Of a stretch of DNA of 64,000 bases, positions 1 to 8,349 are shown piece after piece. Origin of the DNA: Sphingomonas qomolangmaensis. Its GTDB lineage: Bacteria > Pseudomonadota > Alphaproteobacteria > Sphingomonadales > Sphingomonadaceae. The position numbers and the translations under genes are program-made. The notes under the pieces are model-generated. The model worked only from the letters and a program-made list of their open reading frames with translations. It had not been told where the DNA came from and made no database searches. Location of the stretch: NCBI RefSeq assembly GCF_024496245.1, contig NZ_CP101740.1:2417501-2481500 (forward strand), in the 5' to 3' direction. Within the stretch, counting starts at the first letter, position 1, and each line of letters begins with the position of its first letter.

Positions 1-412
1 AGCCGCCCTTGATCGACGCGGTGCCGGTGCCGCACACCGCGCAGCAGCGATGGCGGACATGCCAGTCGACCAGGCTACGCGCTGCGGCATAGAGCGCCAT
101 TTCCTCGCGCGGCAGCACCCCCAGCAGCGCGAACAGCTCGGGCGGGCGAGGGCCGCTGGCGGGCGCATCGGGCGCGAGCGCGGCGAAATGCGGAACGCCA
201 TCGATCAGCCCCAGCAGCAGCAACTCGCCCCCCGCCGGTGCGTCGGCGAGCGTGCGCCACACCAGCCGGTCATGCTCTACCACGGGGTTCAGCCCGTCGA
301 GCACCAGCAGCCGCGCGCGCGGATCGCGGATCGCTGCCGCCAGCGCCTCGGCATCGCCGCGCAACCGGTCGGCGCGATCGATCGTCGCGCCGGTAAAGCC
401 CGGCGGATTCAC
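1..412 (-). CDS. nudC: NAD(+) diphosphatase NudC, N-terminal part (cut by window edge)
   Basis: This is the first ~137 codons of a NudC-type NADH pyrophosphatase, which hydrolyses NAD(H) to NMN(H) and AMP and can decap NAD-capped RNA. Visible are the N-terminal NudC domain and, near residues 116-128, the pattern LVDWHVRHRCCAVCG, whose C124-x2-C127 is the first half of the zinc ribbon that precedes the Nudix domain. The second cysteine pair and the Nudix box lie outside the window. The chosen GTG start overlaps the TGA of the upstream serine hydrolase gene (GTGA), which indicates translational coupling in a mutY-hydrolase-nudC operon. Family assignment rests on the zinc-ribbon approach sequence; the catalytic half cannot be checked. 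Confidence 0.85.
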   Translation of the reverse strand, partial: MNPPGFTGATIDRADRLRGDAEALAAAIRDPRARLLVLDGLNPVVEHDRLVWRTLADAPAGGELLLLGLIDGVPHFAALAPDAPASGPRPPELFALLGVLPREEMALYAAARSLVDWHVRHRCCAVCGTGTASIKGG

Positions 413-1752
413 GGACGCGGGCGGCTCGTCGCCAGGTCGGTATAGGCGGCACGAACGACGTCGGCGCGCAGCGGCCAGCGGTCGGCGGGGAAATAATTCA
501 CCATCACGGTGCCGCGCACCTGGTTCTTGGGATCGACCCAGGCGATCGTGCCCGCCGCGCCGCCCCAGCCATAGGTGCCCGCCCCCGGGCCACCGCCGGG
601 CGTGTCGGCCAGCGTCACCGATCCGCCCGCGCCATAGCCGCTCGTCGGCCCGGCGCTGCCGCCGGTCGTGCCCGCGACGCTGCCATAGTTCACCCCCTTG
701 GGCAGCAGGTTCGACATCGCCAGCATCGCGGTCTCGCGCTTCATCAGCCGCCGGCCGTCGAGCTCGCCGTAATTCTGCAGCATGTGCAGAAAGCGATCAT
801 AATCGCGCGCCGACATCACCAGCCCCGCACCGCCATAGGGAAACGAGGGCGGATCGAGGAAGGTCGAGCGCGCAGCCGGATCGCCGGGGATCAGATTGTC
901 GCCCGCCCAGATATAATTGTCGGCGAACCGCCCGACTTCGCTGCCGGGGACGGTGAAATAGCTCGAATCCATCCCCAGCGGCTGGAAGATTCGCGTCGCG
1001 ACGAAGCGATCGAAGGGCATTCCCGACGCCACCTCGATCACCGCGCCCAGCACGTCGAGGCTCATCGAATAGCTCCACACCGTCCCCGGCTCGGCGATCA
1101 ACGGCAGCGTCGCGGTGCGCTCGGCGAATTCGCGCAAGGAAGTGGGACGCACCGGCCGCACCGCGGCCTCGATCTGGCGGTTGGCGGCGAAGGGGACGAG
1201 CCCCAGCCGCTCATATTCCTTGAGCAGCGGCCCCTTGGTGGTGATCGAATAGCCAAGGCCGGCGGTGTGCGTCAGCAGGTGGCGCACCGTGATCGGCGTC
1301 TTGGCGGGGCGGCTCGCCAGGCTGTTCGCCGGATCGGTGAGCACCGTCATCGTCTTGAAGCCGGGAATGAAGTCGCCGATCGGCTGGTCGAGCTTCAACT
1401 TGCCTTGCTCGACCAGCATCATCGCGGCGATCCCGGTGATCGGCTTGGTCATGGAATAGACTCGCCACAGCGTGTCGCGGCTGGTCGCCTCGGCACCCGG
1501 CGCCATCGCGATCGTGCCCTTGGCTGTGAAGCTGGTGGGCCGATCGCCCTGGCCGATCGCCAGCACGATCCCCGGTGCCTTCTTCTCGGCGACGTAGCGC
1601 GTGGCGAGCGCCGCCATGGTCGGCATCGCGCTCGAAGCGGCGGCGGTCGCTGGCTGGCGCTGCGCCTGGACCGGAGGGGCTCCATCGACTCCGATGCACG
1701 CCACCAGCGTCATTGCCACCGAGCCCAGCATCCAGCGCTTCACCTTCGTCAT
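409..1752 (-). CDS. Serine hydrolase, beta-lactamase/esterase family, probable lipoprotein
   Basis: The predicted 447-residue protein belongs to the class C beta-lactamase-like family (EstB-type esterases and penicillin-binding-protein-like hydrolases). The nucleophile motif S100-M-T-K103 is visible in VYSMTKPITG, and a tyrosine near residue 228 (EPGTVWSYSM) matches the second motif. The C-terminal GTYGWGGAAGT replaces the KTG box, as is common in the esterase branch. The N-terminus has a hydrophobic stretch ending in LVAC at residue 19, a lipobox, so the protein is probably a lipoprotein. I chose the start at 1752 because GGAGG lies 8 bases upstream and the ATG overlaps the mutY stop (ATGA); an ATG six bases earlier is too close to GGAGG. 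Substrate is unknown; true beta-lactamase activity is not implied. Confidence 0.88.
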   Translation of the reverse strand: MTKVKRWMLGSVAMTLVACIGVDGAPPVQAQRQPATAAASSAMPTMAALATRYVAEKKAPGIVLAIGQGDRPTSFTAKGTIAMAPGAEATSRDTLWRVYSMTKPITGIAAMMLVEQGKLKLDQPIGDFIPGFKTMTVLTDPANSLASRPAKTPITVRHLLTHTAGLGYSITTKGPLLKEYERLGLVPFAANRQIEAAVRPVRPTSLREFAERTATLPLIAEPGTVWSYSMSLDVLGAVIEVASGMPFDRFVATRIFQPLGMDSSYFTVPGSEVGRFADNYIWAGDNLIPGDPAARSTFLDPPSFPYGGAGLVMSARDYDRFLHMLQNYGELDGRRLMKRETAMLAMSNLLPKGVNYGSVAGTTGGSAGPTSGYGAGGSVTLADTPGGGPGAGTYGWGGAAGTIAWVDPKNQVRGTVMVNYFPADRWPLRADVVRAAYTDLATSRPRP

Positions 1753-2825
1753 CCGCATATCCTCCGCATCGCATCTGTCGCTTTCCGAAAGACGGCGGGC
1801 AACCCCGCCGAATCGAGTGCGTCGATCGGCCACCATTCGCCGTCTATTGTGTCGGGATGACGACGCCAGCCACCGCTGGCAAGCGCGCACACCAGCTCGA
1901 AATGGGTGAAGCCGTGCGCGACGGTTTCGTCGTGCAGCCGCCAGGCGACGTCGGCAGGGGCGTCGTCGAGCAGCGGCGCGGTATCCGCCCAAGGCCCGGT
2001 AGGCAGCGCGAGCATCCCGCCGAGCAGCCCCTTGGCGGGCCGGCGGCGCAGCAGCACGCGGCCATCGCATTCGAGCCAGAACATCGTCCCATGCCGCACC
2101 GGGCGCACGCGCTTGGCCGCCTTCACCGGCAATCGCTCGGGCGCGCCCTGCGCAAAGCCTTCGCAATGCGCGCGGATCGGGCACAACAGGCAGCGCGGGC
2201 CCCGCGTGGTGCAGATGCCCGATCCCAGATCCATCATCGCCTGCGCGAAGTCGCCCGCGCGCTCCTCGGGGGTCACGCGATCGGCAGCGGCGCGGATCAG
2301 CGGCTTGGCTGCGGGCAACGGCGTTTGAATCGCGAACAATCGCGCGACCACGCGCTCGACATTGGCATCGACCACCACCGCACGCCGGCCGAACGCGATC
2401 GCCGCGATCGCCGCCGCGGTATAGTCGCCGATCCCGGGTATCGTCCGCAGCATCGCCTCGGTGTCGGGCAGCTGCCCGCCATGCTGGGCAGCGATCACCC
2501 GCGCGCCGGCGAGCAGATTGCGTGCCCGCGCATAATAGCCAAGCCCCGCCCAGGCAGCCATCACCTCGGCATCCTCGGCTGCTGCCAGCGCGGCGAAGGT
2601 CGGCCAGCGCGCGGTCCAGCGCTCGAAATAGGGGCGTACCGTCGCGACCTGCGTCTGCTGGAGCATCACCTCGGACAGCCACACCCGATACGGATCGGGC
2701 GCAGCGGTCCCCGGCGGCGCGCGCCATGGCAGCGAGCGGGCATTGGCGTCATACCAATCGAGCAGATCGCGCGCGACGCCGGGCAGGCGCTGCGGCAGCG
2801 GGGACAAAGGAACCTTGGCGGACAC
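1749..2825 (-). CDS. mutY: A/G-specific adenine DNA glycosylase MutY
   Basis: MutY removes adenine mispaired with 8-oxoguanine in base-excision repair. The ~358-residue product shows the full architecture: the catalytic glutamate in LSEVMLQQTQV, the helix-hairpin-helix LRTIPGIGDYTAAAI with the catalytic aspartate in VVDANVERVV, the [4Fe-4S] cluster ligands C-x6-C-x2-C-x5-C in CTTRGPRCLLCPIRAHC, and a C-terminal Nudix-like 8-oxoG recognition domain (FWLECDGRVLLRRRP). The start is taken as GTG at 2825 just before the conserved N-terminus; the open frame extends further upstream but that part runs antisense to dciA and looks unrelated. It is divergent from dciA and overlaps the downstream hydrolase gene by ATGA. 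Confidence 0.93.
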   Translation of the reverse strand: MSAKVPLSPLPQRLPGVARDLLDWYDANARSLPWRAPPGTAAPDPYRVWLSEVMLQQTQVATVRPYFERWTARWPTFAALAAAEDAEVMAAWAGLGYYARARNLLAGARVIAAQHGGQLPDTEAMLRTIPGIGDYTAAAIAAIAFGRRAVVVDANVERVVARLFAIQTPLPAAKPLIRAAADRVTPEERAGDFAQAMMDLGSGICTTRGPRCLLCPIRAHCEGFAQGAPERLPVKAAKRVRPVRHGTMFWLECDGRVLLRRRPAKGLLGGMLALPTGPWADTAPLLDDAPADVAWRLHDETVAHGFTHFELVCALASGGWRRHPDTIDGEWWPIDALDSAGLPAVFRKATDAMRRICG

Positions 2826-2852
2826 GCCCGGCCTATGGCATGGACATTCGCG

Positions 2853-3392
2853 ATGGCGAAGACACCGCGTACCACCTCGATCGCGAGGCAACCGATCCAG
2901 CCGCCGCCGCGCTCGAACCGCGCGCGGCCGGTCGCCGATCTGCTGCCGCAGGTCGGCGGCGCCGCGTTCAAGCGATTCGGCTTCGTCCAGTCCGCCGTGG
3001 TCAGCCGCTGGCACGAGATCGTCGGCGATCGCTATGCGCGCGTCTCGGCCCCCGAATCGATCCGCTTCCCGCACGGCAAGCGCGGCGAGGGGGTGCTGAC
3101 GCTCACCGTCGGCGGCGCGCACGCTACGATGATGCAGCATATCGCACCCGAGATCATCGAGCGGGTGAACCGCTTCTTCGGCTATCCAGCCGTCATCAAG
3201 CTGGTGTTTCGCCAGGGCGAGATCCGCCGCCCCACCCGCCCGGTCGCGCGCCCGCCGCGCGCGCCGGTTCCCGCCGAGCTCGGCGATTCGCTGCGCGACA
3301 TCGCCGATCCCGAATTGAAAGCGGTGCTCGAAGCGCTGGCATCGGGCCTCGCCGAACCCCGCTCGATCCCCATCCTGGGAAAGATACGCTGA
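2853..3392 (+). CDS. dciA: DUF721 protein, DciA-like helicase loader
   Basis: The ~179-residue protein carries a DUF721/DciA domain at roughly residues 25-120 (core VADLLPQVGGAAFKRFGF, then WHEIVGDRYARVSAPESI), the family that loads or regulates the replicative helicase DnaB where DnaC is absent. The domain's N-terminal position followed by a proline-rich tail fits alphaproteobacterial members. Its stop overlaps the start of the next gene (TGATG), so it is co-transcribed with the two thioredoxin-fold proteins and probably smc. Two in-frame ATGs exist (2835 and 2853); neither has a clear Shine-Dalgarno sequence and I prefer 2853 (MAKTPRTTS). The DciA role is inferred from family; direct function in alphaproteobacteria is less well established. 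Confidence 0.8.
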   Translation: MAKTPRTTSIARQPIQPPPRSNRARPVADLLPQVGGAAFKRFGFVQSAVVSRWHEIVGDRYARVSAPESIRFPHGKRGEGVLTLTVGGAHATMMQHIAPEIIERVNRFFGYPAVIKLVFRQGEIRRPTRPVARPPRAPVPAELGDSLRDIADPELKAVLEALASGLAEPRSIPILGKIR

Positions 3393-4060
3393 TGCGCCCT
3401 TATCTGATCGTCCTCGCGCTGCTGTTCGGCGCGCTACTCACCGGCTCGACCCAGGCCCAAACCGCTTCGCAGCGCGACTGGCGCACCGCGATCCGCCAGA
3501 CCCCCACCGGCGCACACATCATCGGCAACCCCGCCGCCAAGGTGAAGCTGGTCGAGTATCTCAGCTACACCTGCCCGCATTGCGCGGCATTCGTCGCCGA
3601 ATCGAAGCCCGAACTGCTCGACGGCATGGTCCGCCGCGGCAGCGTCAGCCTCGAAGTGCGGCACGCGGTGCGCGACGGGCTCGATCTGTCGGCGGCGATG
3701 CTGGTGCGCTGCACCGGCCCCGCCAATTTCGTCGCCGCGCACAACGCGGTGTTCGCCAACCAGGAGGCGATGCTCGCCAAGGCGCAGGCCTATCGCCCCG
3801 CCGAGGGCGCATCGCAGGCAGCGCAGCTCGCCGGCCTAGCCGATGCCAGCGGCGTCACGGCGCTGATCCGCCCGCGCCTCAAGACCGCTCCCCAAGCCTG
3901 CCTCGCCGCCACCGCCGACCGCGCCAAGCTCGTCGCGATGGCCGAGGCGGCCTTCGCCAAGATCCAGGGCACCCCCAGCTTCGAAGTCAACGGCACGCTC
4001 GTGCCCGGCAACGACTGGGCAAGCCTCAAACCGCGCCTGCTCACCGCCGGCGCCCGCTGA
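3392..4060 (+). CDS. DsbA-like periplasmic thiol oxidoreductase (CPHC)
   Basis: The 222-residue protein has a signal peptide (about residues 1-24, ending ...TQAQ) and a DsbA/thioredoxin fold with an inserted helical domain. The active-site motif C-P-H-C is in LSYTCPHCAAF and the cis-proline loop is in IQGTPSFEVNG. CPHC is the redox motif of DsbA, so an oxidising role in periplasmic disulfide formation is likely. Start and preceding stop overlap as TGATG with dciA. It is followed 24 bases later by a paralogue with CPAC, so the pair may divide substrates or redox direction. No dsbB is present in the window. Confidence 0.85.
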   Translation: MRPYLIVLALLFGALLTGSTQAQTASQRDWRTAIRQTPTGAHIIGNPAAKVKLVEYLSYTCPHCAAFVAESKPELLDGMVRRGSVSLEVRHAVRDGLDLSAAMLVRCTGPANFVAAHNAVFANQEAMLAKAQAYRPAEGASQAAQLAGLADASGVTALIRPRLKTAPQACLAATADRAKLVAMAEAAFAKIQGTPSFEVNGTLVPGNDWASLKPRLLTAGAR

Positions 4061-4084
4061 CACCCTCCAGGAGACCCGTCTTCC

Positions 4085-4810
4085 ATGCGTACCACCCTCG
4101 CTCTCGCCGCCCTGGCCCTGCTCGCCGCGTGCAACGGCGCCGACACCAGCTCGAACACCAGCGCGCCTGCTGCGCCGGTCGCCGCCGCGCCCGCGCCCGC
4201 CGGCCAGAACTGGACCGAAACCGTCAGCGAAACCCCCGAGGGCGGCTATCGCATGGGCAATCCCGATGCCGCGGTGAAGCTCGTCGAATATGGCTCGCGC
4301 ACCTGCCCCGCCTGCGCCGCCTTCGCCCGCGACGGCTTCGATCCGCTGACCAAGCTCGTCGAAAGCGGCAAGGTCTCGTTCGAATTCCGCGACTTCCTGA
4401 TCCACGGCGCGCCCGACCTCGCTTCGGCAGTGCTCGGCCGCTGCGGCGGCACCGCGCCCTTCTTCCCGATGCTCGAGCAGATGTATGCCGACCAGTCGGC
4501 GACGCTCGACCGGTTGCAGAACCTGTCCGAGGCGCAGCAGCAGCAATTGCAGTCGCTGCCGCCGCAGGACCAGATCGCGGCGATCGCGCAAGCCGCGGGC
4601 TATGTCGATTTCGTCAAGCAGCGCGGCATTTCGGACGCGCAGGCCAAGACCTGCCTCGCCGACACCGCGCTGGTCGACAAATTGGTGAAGACCACCGAAT
4701 CGGCGACCGAAGTCCAGGGCACCCCCAGCTTCTTCATCAACGGCGAAAAGGTCGAGAACGCCGTGAACTGGCAGCAGGTCGAAGCGGCGCTGAAGAACGC
4801 GGGGGCGTAA
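4085..4810 (+). CDS. DsbA-family thioredoxin-fold lipoprotein (CPAC)
   Basis: A 241-residue paralogue of the preceding protein. It begins with a short hydrophobic segment and a lipobox LAAC (LALLAACNGAD), followed by an Ala/Pro/Ser-rich tether to about residue 40, so it is probably membrane-anchored. The redox motif is C-P-A-C in YGSRTCPACAAF and the cis-proline loop is VQGTPSFFING. A run of five glutamines lies in the helical insert near residue 153. An AGGAGA ribosome binding site precedes the ATG. A placement between dciA and smc is recurrent in alphaproteobacteria; the link to chromosome maintenance, if any, is unknown. Thiol-disulfide function is secure, precise role is not. Confidence 0.85.
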   Translation: MRTTLALAALALLAACNGADTSSNTSAPAAPVAAAPAPAGQNWTETVSETPEGGYRMGNPDAAVKLVEYGSRTCPACAAFARDGFDPLTKLVESGKVSFEFRDFLIHGAPDLASAVLGRCGGTAPFFPMLEQMYADQSATLDRLQNLSEAQQQQLQSLPPQDQIAAIAQAAGYVDFVKQRGISDAQAKTCLADTALVDKLVKTTESATEVQGTPSFFINGEKVENAVNWQQVEAALKNAGA

Positions 4811-4833
4811 TCGCGATTGGGTGAACCATCCCT

Positions 4834-4921
4834 CCCGTTCGTGCTGAGCTTGTCGAAGCACTGTCCTTCCTTCCGCGCGGGAAGAGAAGAACGGTCCTTC
4901 GACAGGCTCAGGACAAACGGA
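4834..4921. repeat. Dispersed inverted repeat, family A (REP-like)
   Basis: An imperfect palindrome lies between the thioredoxin gene and smc. The left arm contains CGTTCGTGCTGAGCTTGTCG and the right arm the matching CCTTCGACAGGCTCAGGACA. The same core recurs at 28118-28215, 28242, 37156, 50541, 54280 and 60345 in this window. It may act as a transcription attenuator or terminator; no T-tract follows. Confidence 0.75.
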
Positions 4922-4940
4922 CGATAGGGTCGGCGTTGCC

Positions 4941-7900
4941 ATGCGGATCACCCGCCTCCGGCTGACCGGCTTCAAGAGCTTCGTCGACCCCTCCGACCTG
5001 CGGATCGAACCCGGCCTTACCGGCATCGTCGGCCCCAATGGCTGCGGCAAGTCGAACCTGCTCGAGGCTTTGCGCTGGGCGATGGGCGAAAGCTCGGCCC
5101 GGTCGCTGCGCGGCGCGGGGATGGAAGACGTGATCTTCGCGGGCACCGCCACCCGCCCCGCGCGCGACTTCGCCGAGGTCGCGCTGCATGCCGAGGGGGT
5201 GGGCGCGGATGACGAGGTCGAAGTCGTCCGCCGGATCGAGCGCGGCGCGGGCTCGGCCTATCGGATCAACGGCCGCGACGTCCGCGCAAAGGATGTCGGC
5301 TTGCTGTTCGCCGATTCGGCGACCGGTGCGCATTCGCCCGCCCTGGTCAGCCAGGGACGGATCGGCGCGATCATCGCCGCGCGCCCCGCCGAGCGCCGCG
5401 CGATGCTCGAGGAGGCCGCCGGCATCGCCGGACTCCACGTCCGCCGCAAGGATGCCGAGCAAAAGCTGCGCGCGACCGAGGCCAATCTGCTGCGCCTCGA
5501 CGAACTCATCGCCGACCAGGACGCGCGCGCCGGCGCGCTCAAACGCCAGGCGCGCCAGGCGCAGCGCTATCGCGCGCTGTCCGAGCAGATTCGCACTGCC
5601 GAGGGGCGAATGATCTTCGCGCGCTGGCGCGACGCCGCCGCCGCCGCCGATCTCGCCAAGCGCGAAGCCGCCGAGGCCGACACGCTGGTCACCGACCGCG
5701 CCGAGGCGCAGCGCGCCGCCGCCGCCTATCAGACCGCCGCCGCCGCTACCTTGGGCGATGCCCGCGCCGCAGCACAGACCGCGCGCGATGCCGCCACCGG
5801 CGCCGGCCACCGGCTCGATACGCTGCGCACCGAACAGGCTACGATCACCCTTCGGCTGGGCGAATTGCGCGCCAGCGCGCAGCGGCTGACCGGCGACCGC
5901 ACCCGCGAGGGCACGCTAGCGAGCGACGCCGCCGAAGCGATCGCGCGCCTTGCCACCGAACGCGAAACGCTCGACGCCCGGATCGCCGAGACCGCCGAAC
6001 GAATCCCCACGCTCGACGCCACGCTCGCGCAAGCCGAACGCCAGGCGCGCGATGCCGAGGTCGCGCTCGCGCAGGCGCTCGCCGCGCAAGCCCAAGAAGC
6101 CGCCGAGGTCCGCGTCGCGCAAGCCGCACTCGCCGCCGCCAGCGCGCGCCTCGATCGCGCCACCCGCGACCGCGCACGAATCGCCGCCGAAGCCAAGGCG
6201 CTGGGCGACGCAGCCCCGCTCCATGCCGAGCGCACCCGCGCCGCCGATGCCCGTGCGCAAGCCGCGCGCCACGCCGAAACCGCCCGCGCCGCGCTCGCGC
6301 AGGCCGATGCCGAGGAACGCGGCGCGATCGACACGCGAGGCCGCGCACAATCGGCGCGCGCATCGGCGCATGCCGAACTCGCCGCGCTCGACAGCGAATC
6401 GGCCGCGCTCGCCAAGGCGACCCGCCCCGCTGGGCGCATCCGCCTGCTCGATTCGGTGGTCCCTGCGCCGGGCTATGAACGCGCGCTCGCCGCCGCGCTC
6501 GGCGACGATCTCGAAGCAGGGCTCGACGCCAGCACCGAACGCTGGTGGGCAGGCGCCGACATCGACGCCGCCGATCCGCCCCCCCCGCAGGGCACGACGC
6601 CGCTCGCCGCGCATGTCGAAGCGCCCCCCGCCCTCGCGCGCCGCCTGGCGCAGATCCTCGTCGCCGAGACCGACAGCGGCGAGGCGCTGGCGGTCGGCCA
6701 ACGGCTGGTGACGCTTGGCGGCGTGCTTCGCCGCTGGGACGGCTATGTCGCCAAGAGCGGTGGCGCAGCCGCAGCCGAACGCCTCGAGAGGATCAGCCGG
6801 CTGCGCGCGATCGAGGCGCTGCGCCCCGCCGCCATCCGCGCGGTCGACGGCGCCGAGGCCGAACTCGCGCGGATCGAGGCGGTCATCGCCGAATCGCGCC
6901 GCGCCGCCGCCGATGCCCGCCGCGTGCTCGACCAGTCCGACCGCACCGAACGCGAAATGGCGCGCGCCGAAGATCGCGCGGCGGGCCAGCTCGAACGTCT
7001 CGACGCGCAGCGCGCCGACATCGACGCACGCGGCCAGCGGATCGAAGCCGATCTCCACGAGGCCGAAGCCGAAGCAGATGGCGCCGCGCAGGCCATCACC
7101 GCACTCCCCGACGGCACCGCCACCCGCGAGGCTGTCGCGAAGCTATCGGGCGAAGCCGAATCACGCCGCGCCGCCGCAGCGCAGGCGCGCGCCGAACGCG
7201 CCACGCTCGATCGCGCATTGGCGCAGGACCGCGAGCGCCACGCTGCCGCCACCGCCGAGGCCAAGAGCTGGCGCGCCCGCGCGGGCGAGGCCGCACGCCG
7301 GATCGCCGACATCGACAAGCGCGCCGCCGACCTTGCCCAGGAAACCCAGACGCTAGCCGACAAGCCCGTCGCGCTGGCGCTGGCGATCGACGAAGCCACC
7401 ACCTCCGCCGCCGCGACCCGCGCGCAAGCCGAAACCCTCGCCACCGCCGAACGCGGTGCCGAAGCCGCGCTACGCCTTACCGAAGACACCGCGCGCGAAG
7501 CCGCCGAAGCCTTGAGCGAAGCGCGCGAGCGCCGTGCCGGCGCCGCCGCACGCGCGGAGAGCCAGCAGCAACGCCGCCTCGAACTCGGCCGCGTCTCGGG
7601 CGAGCGCTTCGAATGCCCGCCGCCCTTGCTGCCCGAACGCGCGGGCTTCGCCTCGGCGAGCGTCGGCGCCCCCGACGACGAAGCCGCCGCCCATGACCGC
7701 CTGGTCGCCGAACGCGAGCGGATCGGCGCGGTGAACCTGATCGCCGACAACGAACTCGCCGAGCTCGAAACCGAAAGCGCCAATAATGCCCGCCAGCGCG
7801 CCGAACTCGGTGAAGCCGTCGCGCGGCTGCGCGGCTCGATCGGTACGCTCAACCGCGAGGGGCGGCAGCGATTGCTCGCGGCGTTCGAGGCGGTCGACCG

Positions 7901-8348
7901 CCATTTCCGCCGGTTGTTCGCCACGCTGTTCGACGGCGGCGAGGCGCATCTCGAACTCGTCGATTCGGACGATCCGCTCGAAGCCGGGCTCGAAATCATG
8001 GCGCAGCCGCCGGGGAAGAAGCTGCAATCGCTCACGCTGCTGTCGGGCGGCGAACAGGCGCTCACCGCGGTCGCGCTGATCTTCGGGCTGTTCCTCACCA
8101 ACCCCGCGCCGATCTGCGTGCTCGACGAAGTCGACGCCCCGCTCGACGACGCCAATATCGACCGTTTCTGCGATCTGCTCGAGGTGATGACGCGCGAAAC
8201 CGACACCCGCTATCTGATCGTCACGCACAACGCCGCGACGATGAGCCGGATGCACCGATTGTTCGGCGTCACGATGGTCGAACGCGGGGTATCGCGGCTG
8301 GTGTCGGTCGATCTCGGCAGCGCCGAGGGGCTGCTCGCAGCGGAGTGA
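4941..8348 (+). CDS. smc: Chromosome segregation protein SMC
   Basis: SMC is the ATPase core of the condensin-like complex that organises and segregates the chromosome. The 1135-residue protein has the N-terminal Walker A GPNGCGKSN (about residues 32-40), a long Ala/Glu/Arg-rich coiled coil, a hinge around residues 505-590 (PAPGYERALAAALGDDLEAG), a second coiled coil, and the C-terminal ABC signature LLSGGEQALTAVAL followed by Walker B ICVLDEVDAPLDD. Length agrees with alphaproteobacterial SMCs. The ATG at 4941 begins the conserved MRITRLRLTGFKSF. The partners ScpA/ScpB are not in the window. The gene converges on the PP2C gene with one base between stop codons. Confidence 0.97.
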   Translation: MRITRLRLTGFKSFVDPSDLRIEPGLTGIVGPNGCGKSNLLEALRWAMGESSARSLRGAGMEDVIFAGTATRPARDFAEVALHAEGVGADDEVEVVRRIERGAGSAYRINGRDVRAKDVGLLFADSATGAHSPALVSQGRIGAIIAARPAERRAMLEEAAGIAGLHVRRKDAEQKLRATEANLLRLDELIADQDARAGALKRQARQAQRYRALSEQIRTAEGRMIFARWRDAAAAADLAKREAAEADTLVTDRAEAQRAAAAYQTAAAATLGDARAAAQTARDAATGAGHRLDTLRTEQATITLRLGELRASAQRLTGDRTREGTLASDAAEAIARLATERETLDARIAETAERIPTLDATLAQAERQARDAEVALAQALAAQAQEAAEVRVAQAALAAASARLDRATRDRARIAAEAKALGDAAPLHAERTRAADARAQAARHAETARAALAQADAEERGAIDTRGRAQSARASAHAELAALDSESAALAKATRPAGRIRLLDSVVPAPGYERALAAALGDDLEAGLDASTERWWAGADIDAADPPPPQGTTPLAAHVEAPPALARRLAQILVAETDSGEALAVGQRLVTLGGVLRRWDGYVAKSGGAAAAERLERISRLRAIEALRPAAIRAVDGAEAELARIEAVIAESRRAAADARRVLDQSDRTEREMARAEDRAAGQLERLDAQRADIDARGQRIEADLHEAEAEADGAAQAITALPDGTATREAVAKLSGEAESRRAAAAQARAERATLDRALAQDRERHAAATAEAKSWRARAGEAARRIADIDKRAADLAQETQTLADKPVALALAIDEATTSAAATRAQAETLATAERGAEAALRLTEDTAREAAEALSEARERRAGAAARAESQQQRRLELGRVSGERFECPPPLLPERAGFASASVGAPDDEAAAHDRLVAERERIGAVNLIADNELAELETESANNARQRAELGEAVARLRGSIGTLNREGRQRLLAAFEAVDRHFRRLFATLFDGGEAHLELVDSDDPLEAGLEIMAQPPGKKLQSLTLLSGGEQALTAVALIFGLFLTNPAPICVLDEVDAPLDDANIDRFCDLLEVMTRETDTRYLIVTHNAATMSRMHRLFGVTMVERGVSRLVSVDLGSAEGLLAAE

Positions 8349-8349
8349 G

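Noticed and set aside
409-1752. Calling the serine hydrolase a clinical-type class C beta-lactamase
   Set aside because: The KTG motif is replaced by a WGG-type segment and the protein is a probable lipoprotein; it fits the esterase/PBP-like branch better.
409-2727. A very long minus-strand frame joining sequence antisense to mutY's frame with the serine hydrolase
   Set aside because: The region beyond the hydrolase start overlaps mutY in another frame and has no homologous motifs. The hydrolase begins at 1752 with a ribosome binding site and signal peptide.
1575-2834. Long plus-strand open frame upstream of dciA
   Set aside because: It runs antisense to mutY, whose motifs are complete. GC-rich DNA leaves long antisense frames open.
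5916-8206. Long antisense frames across smc
   Set aside because: They are Ala/Arg-rich low-complexity mirrors of the SMC coiled coil with no domains.
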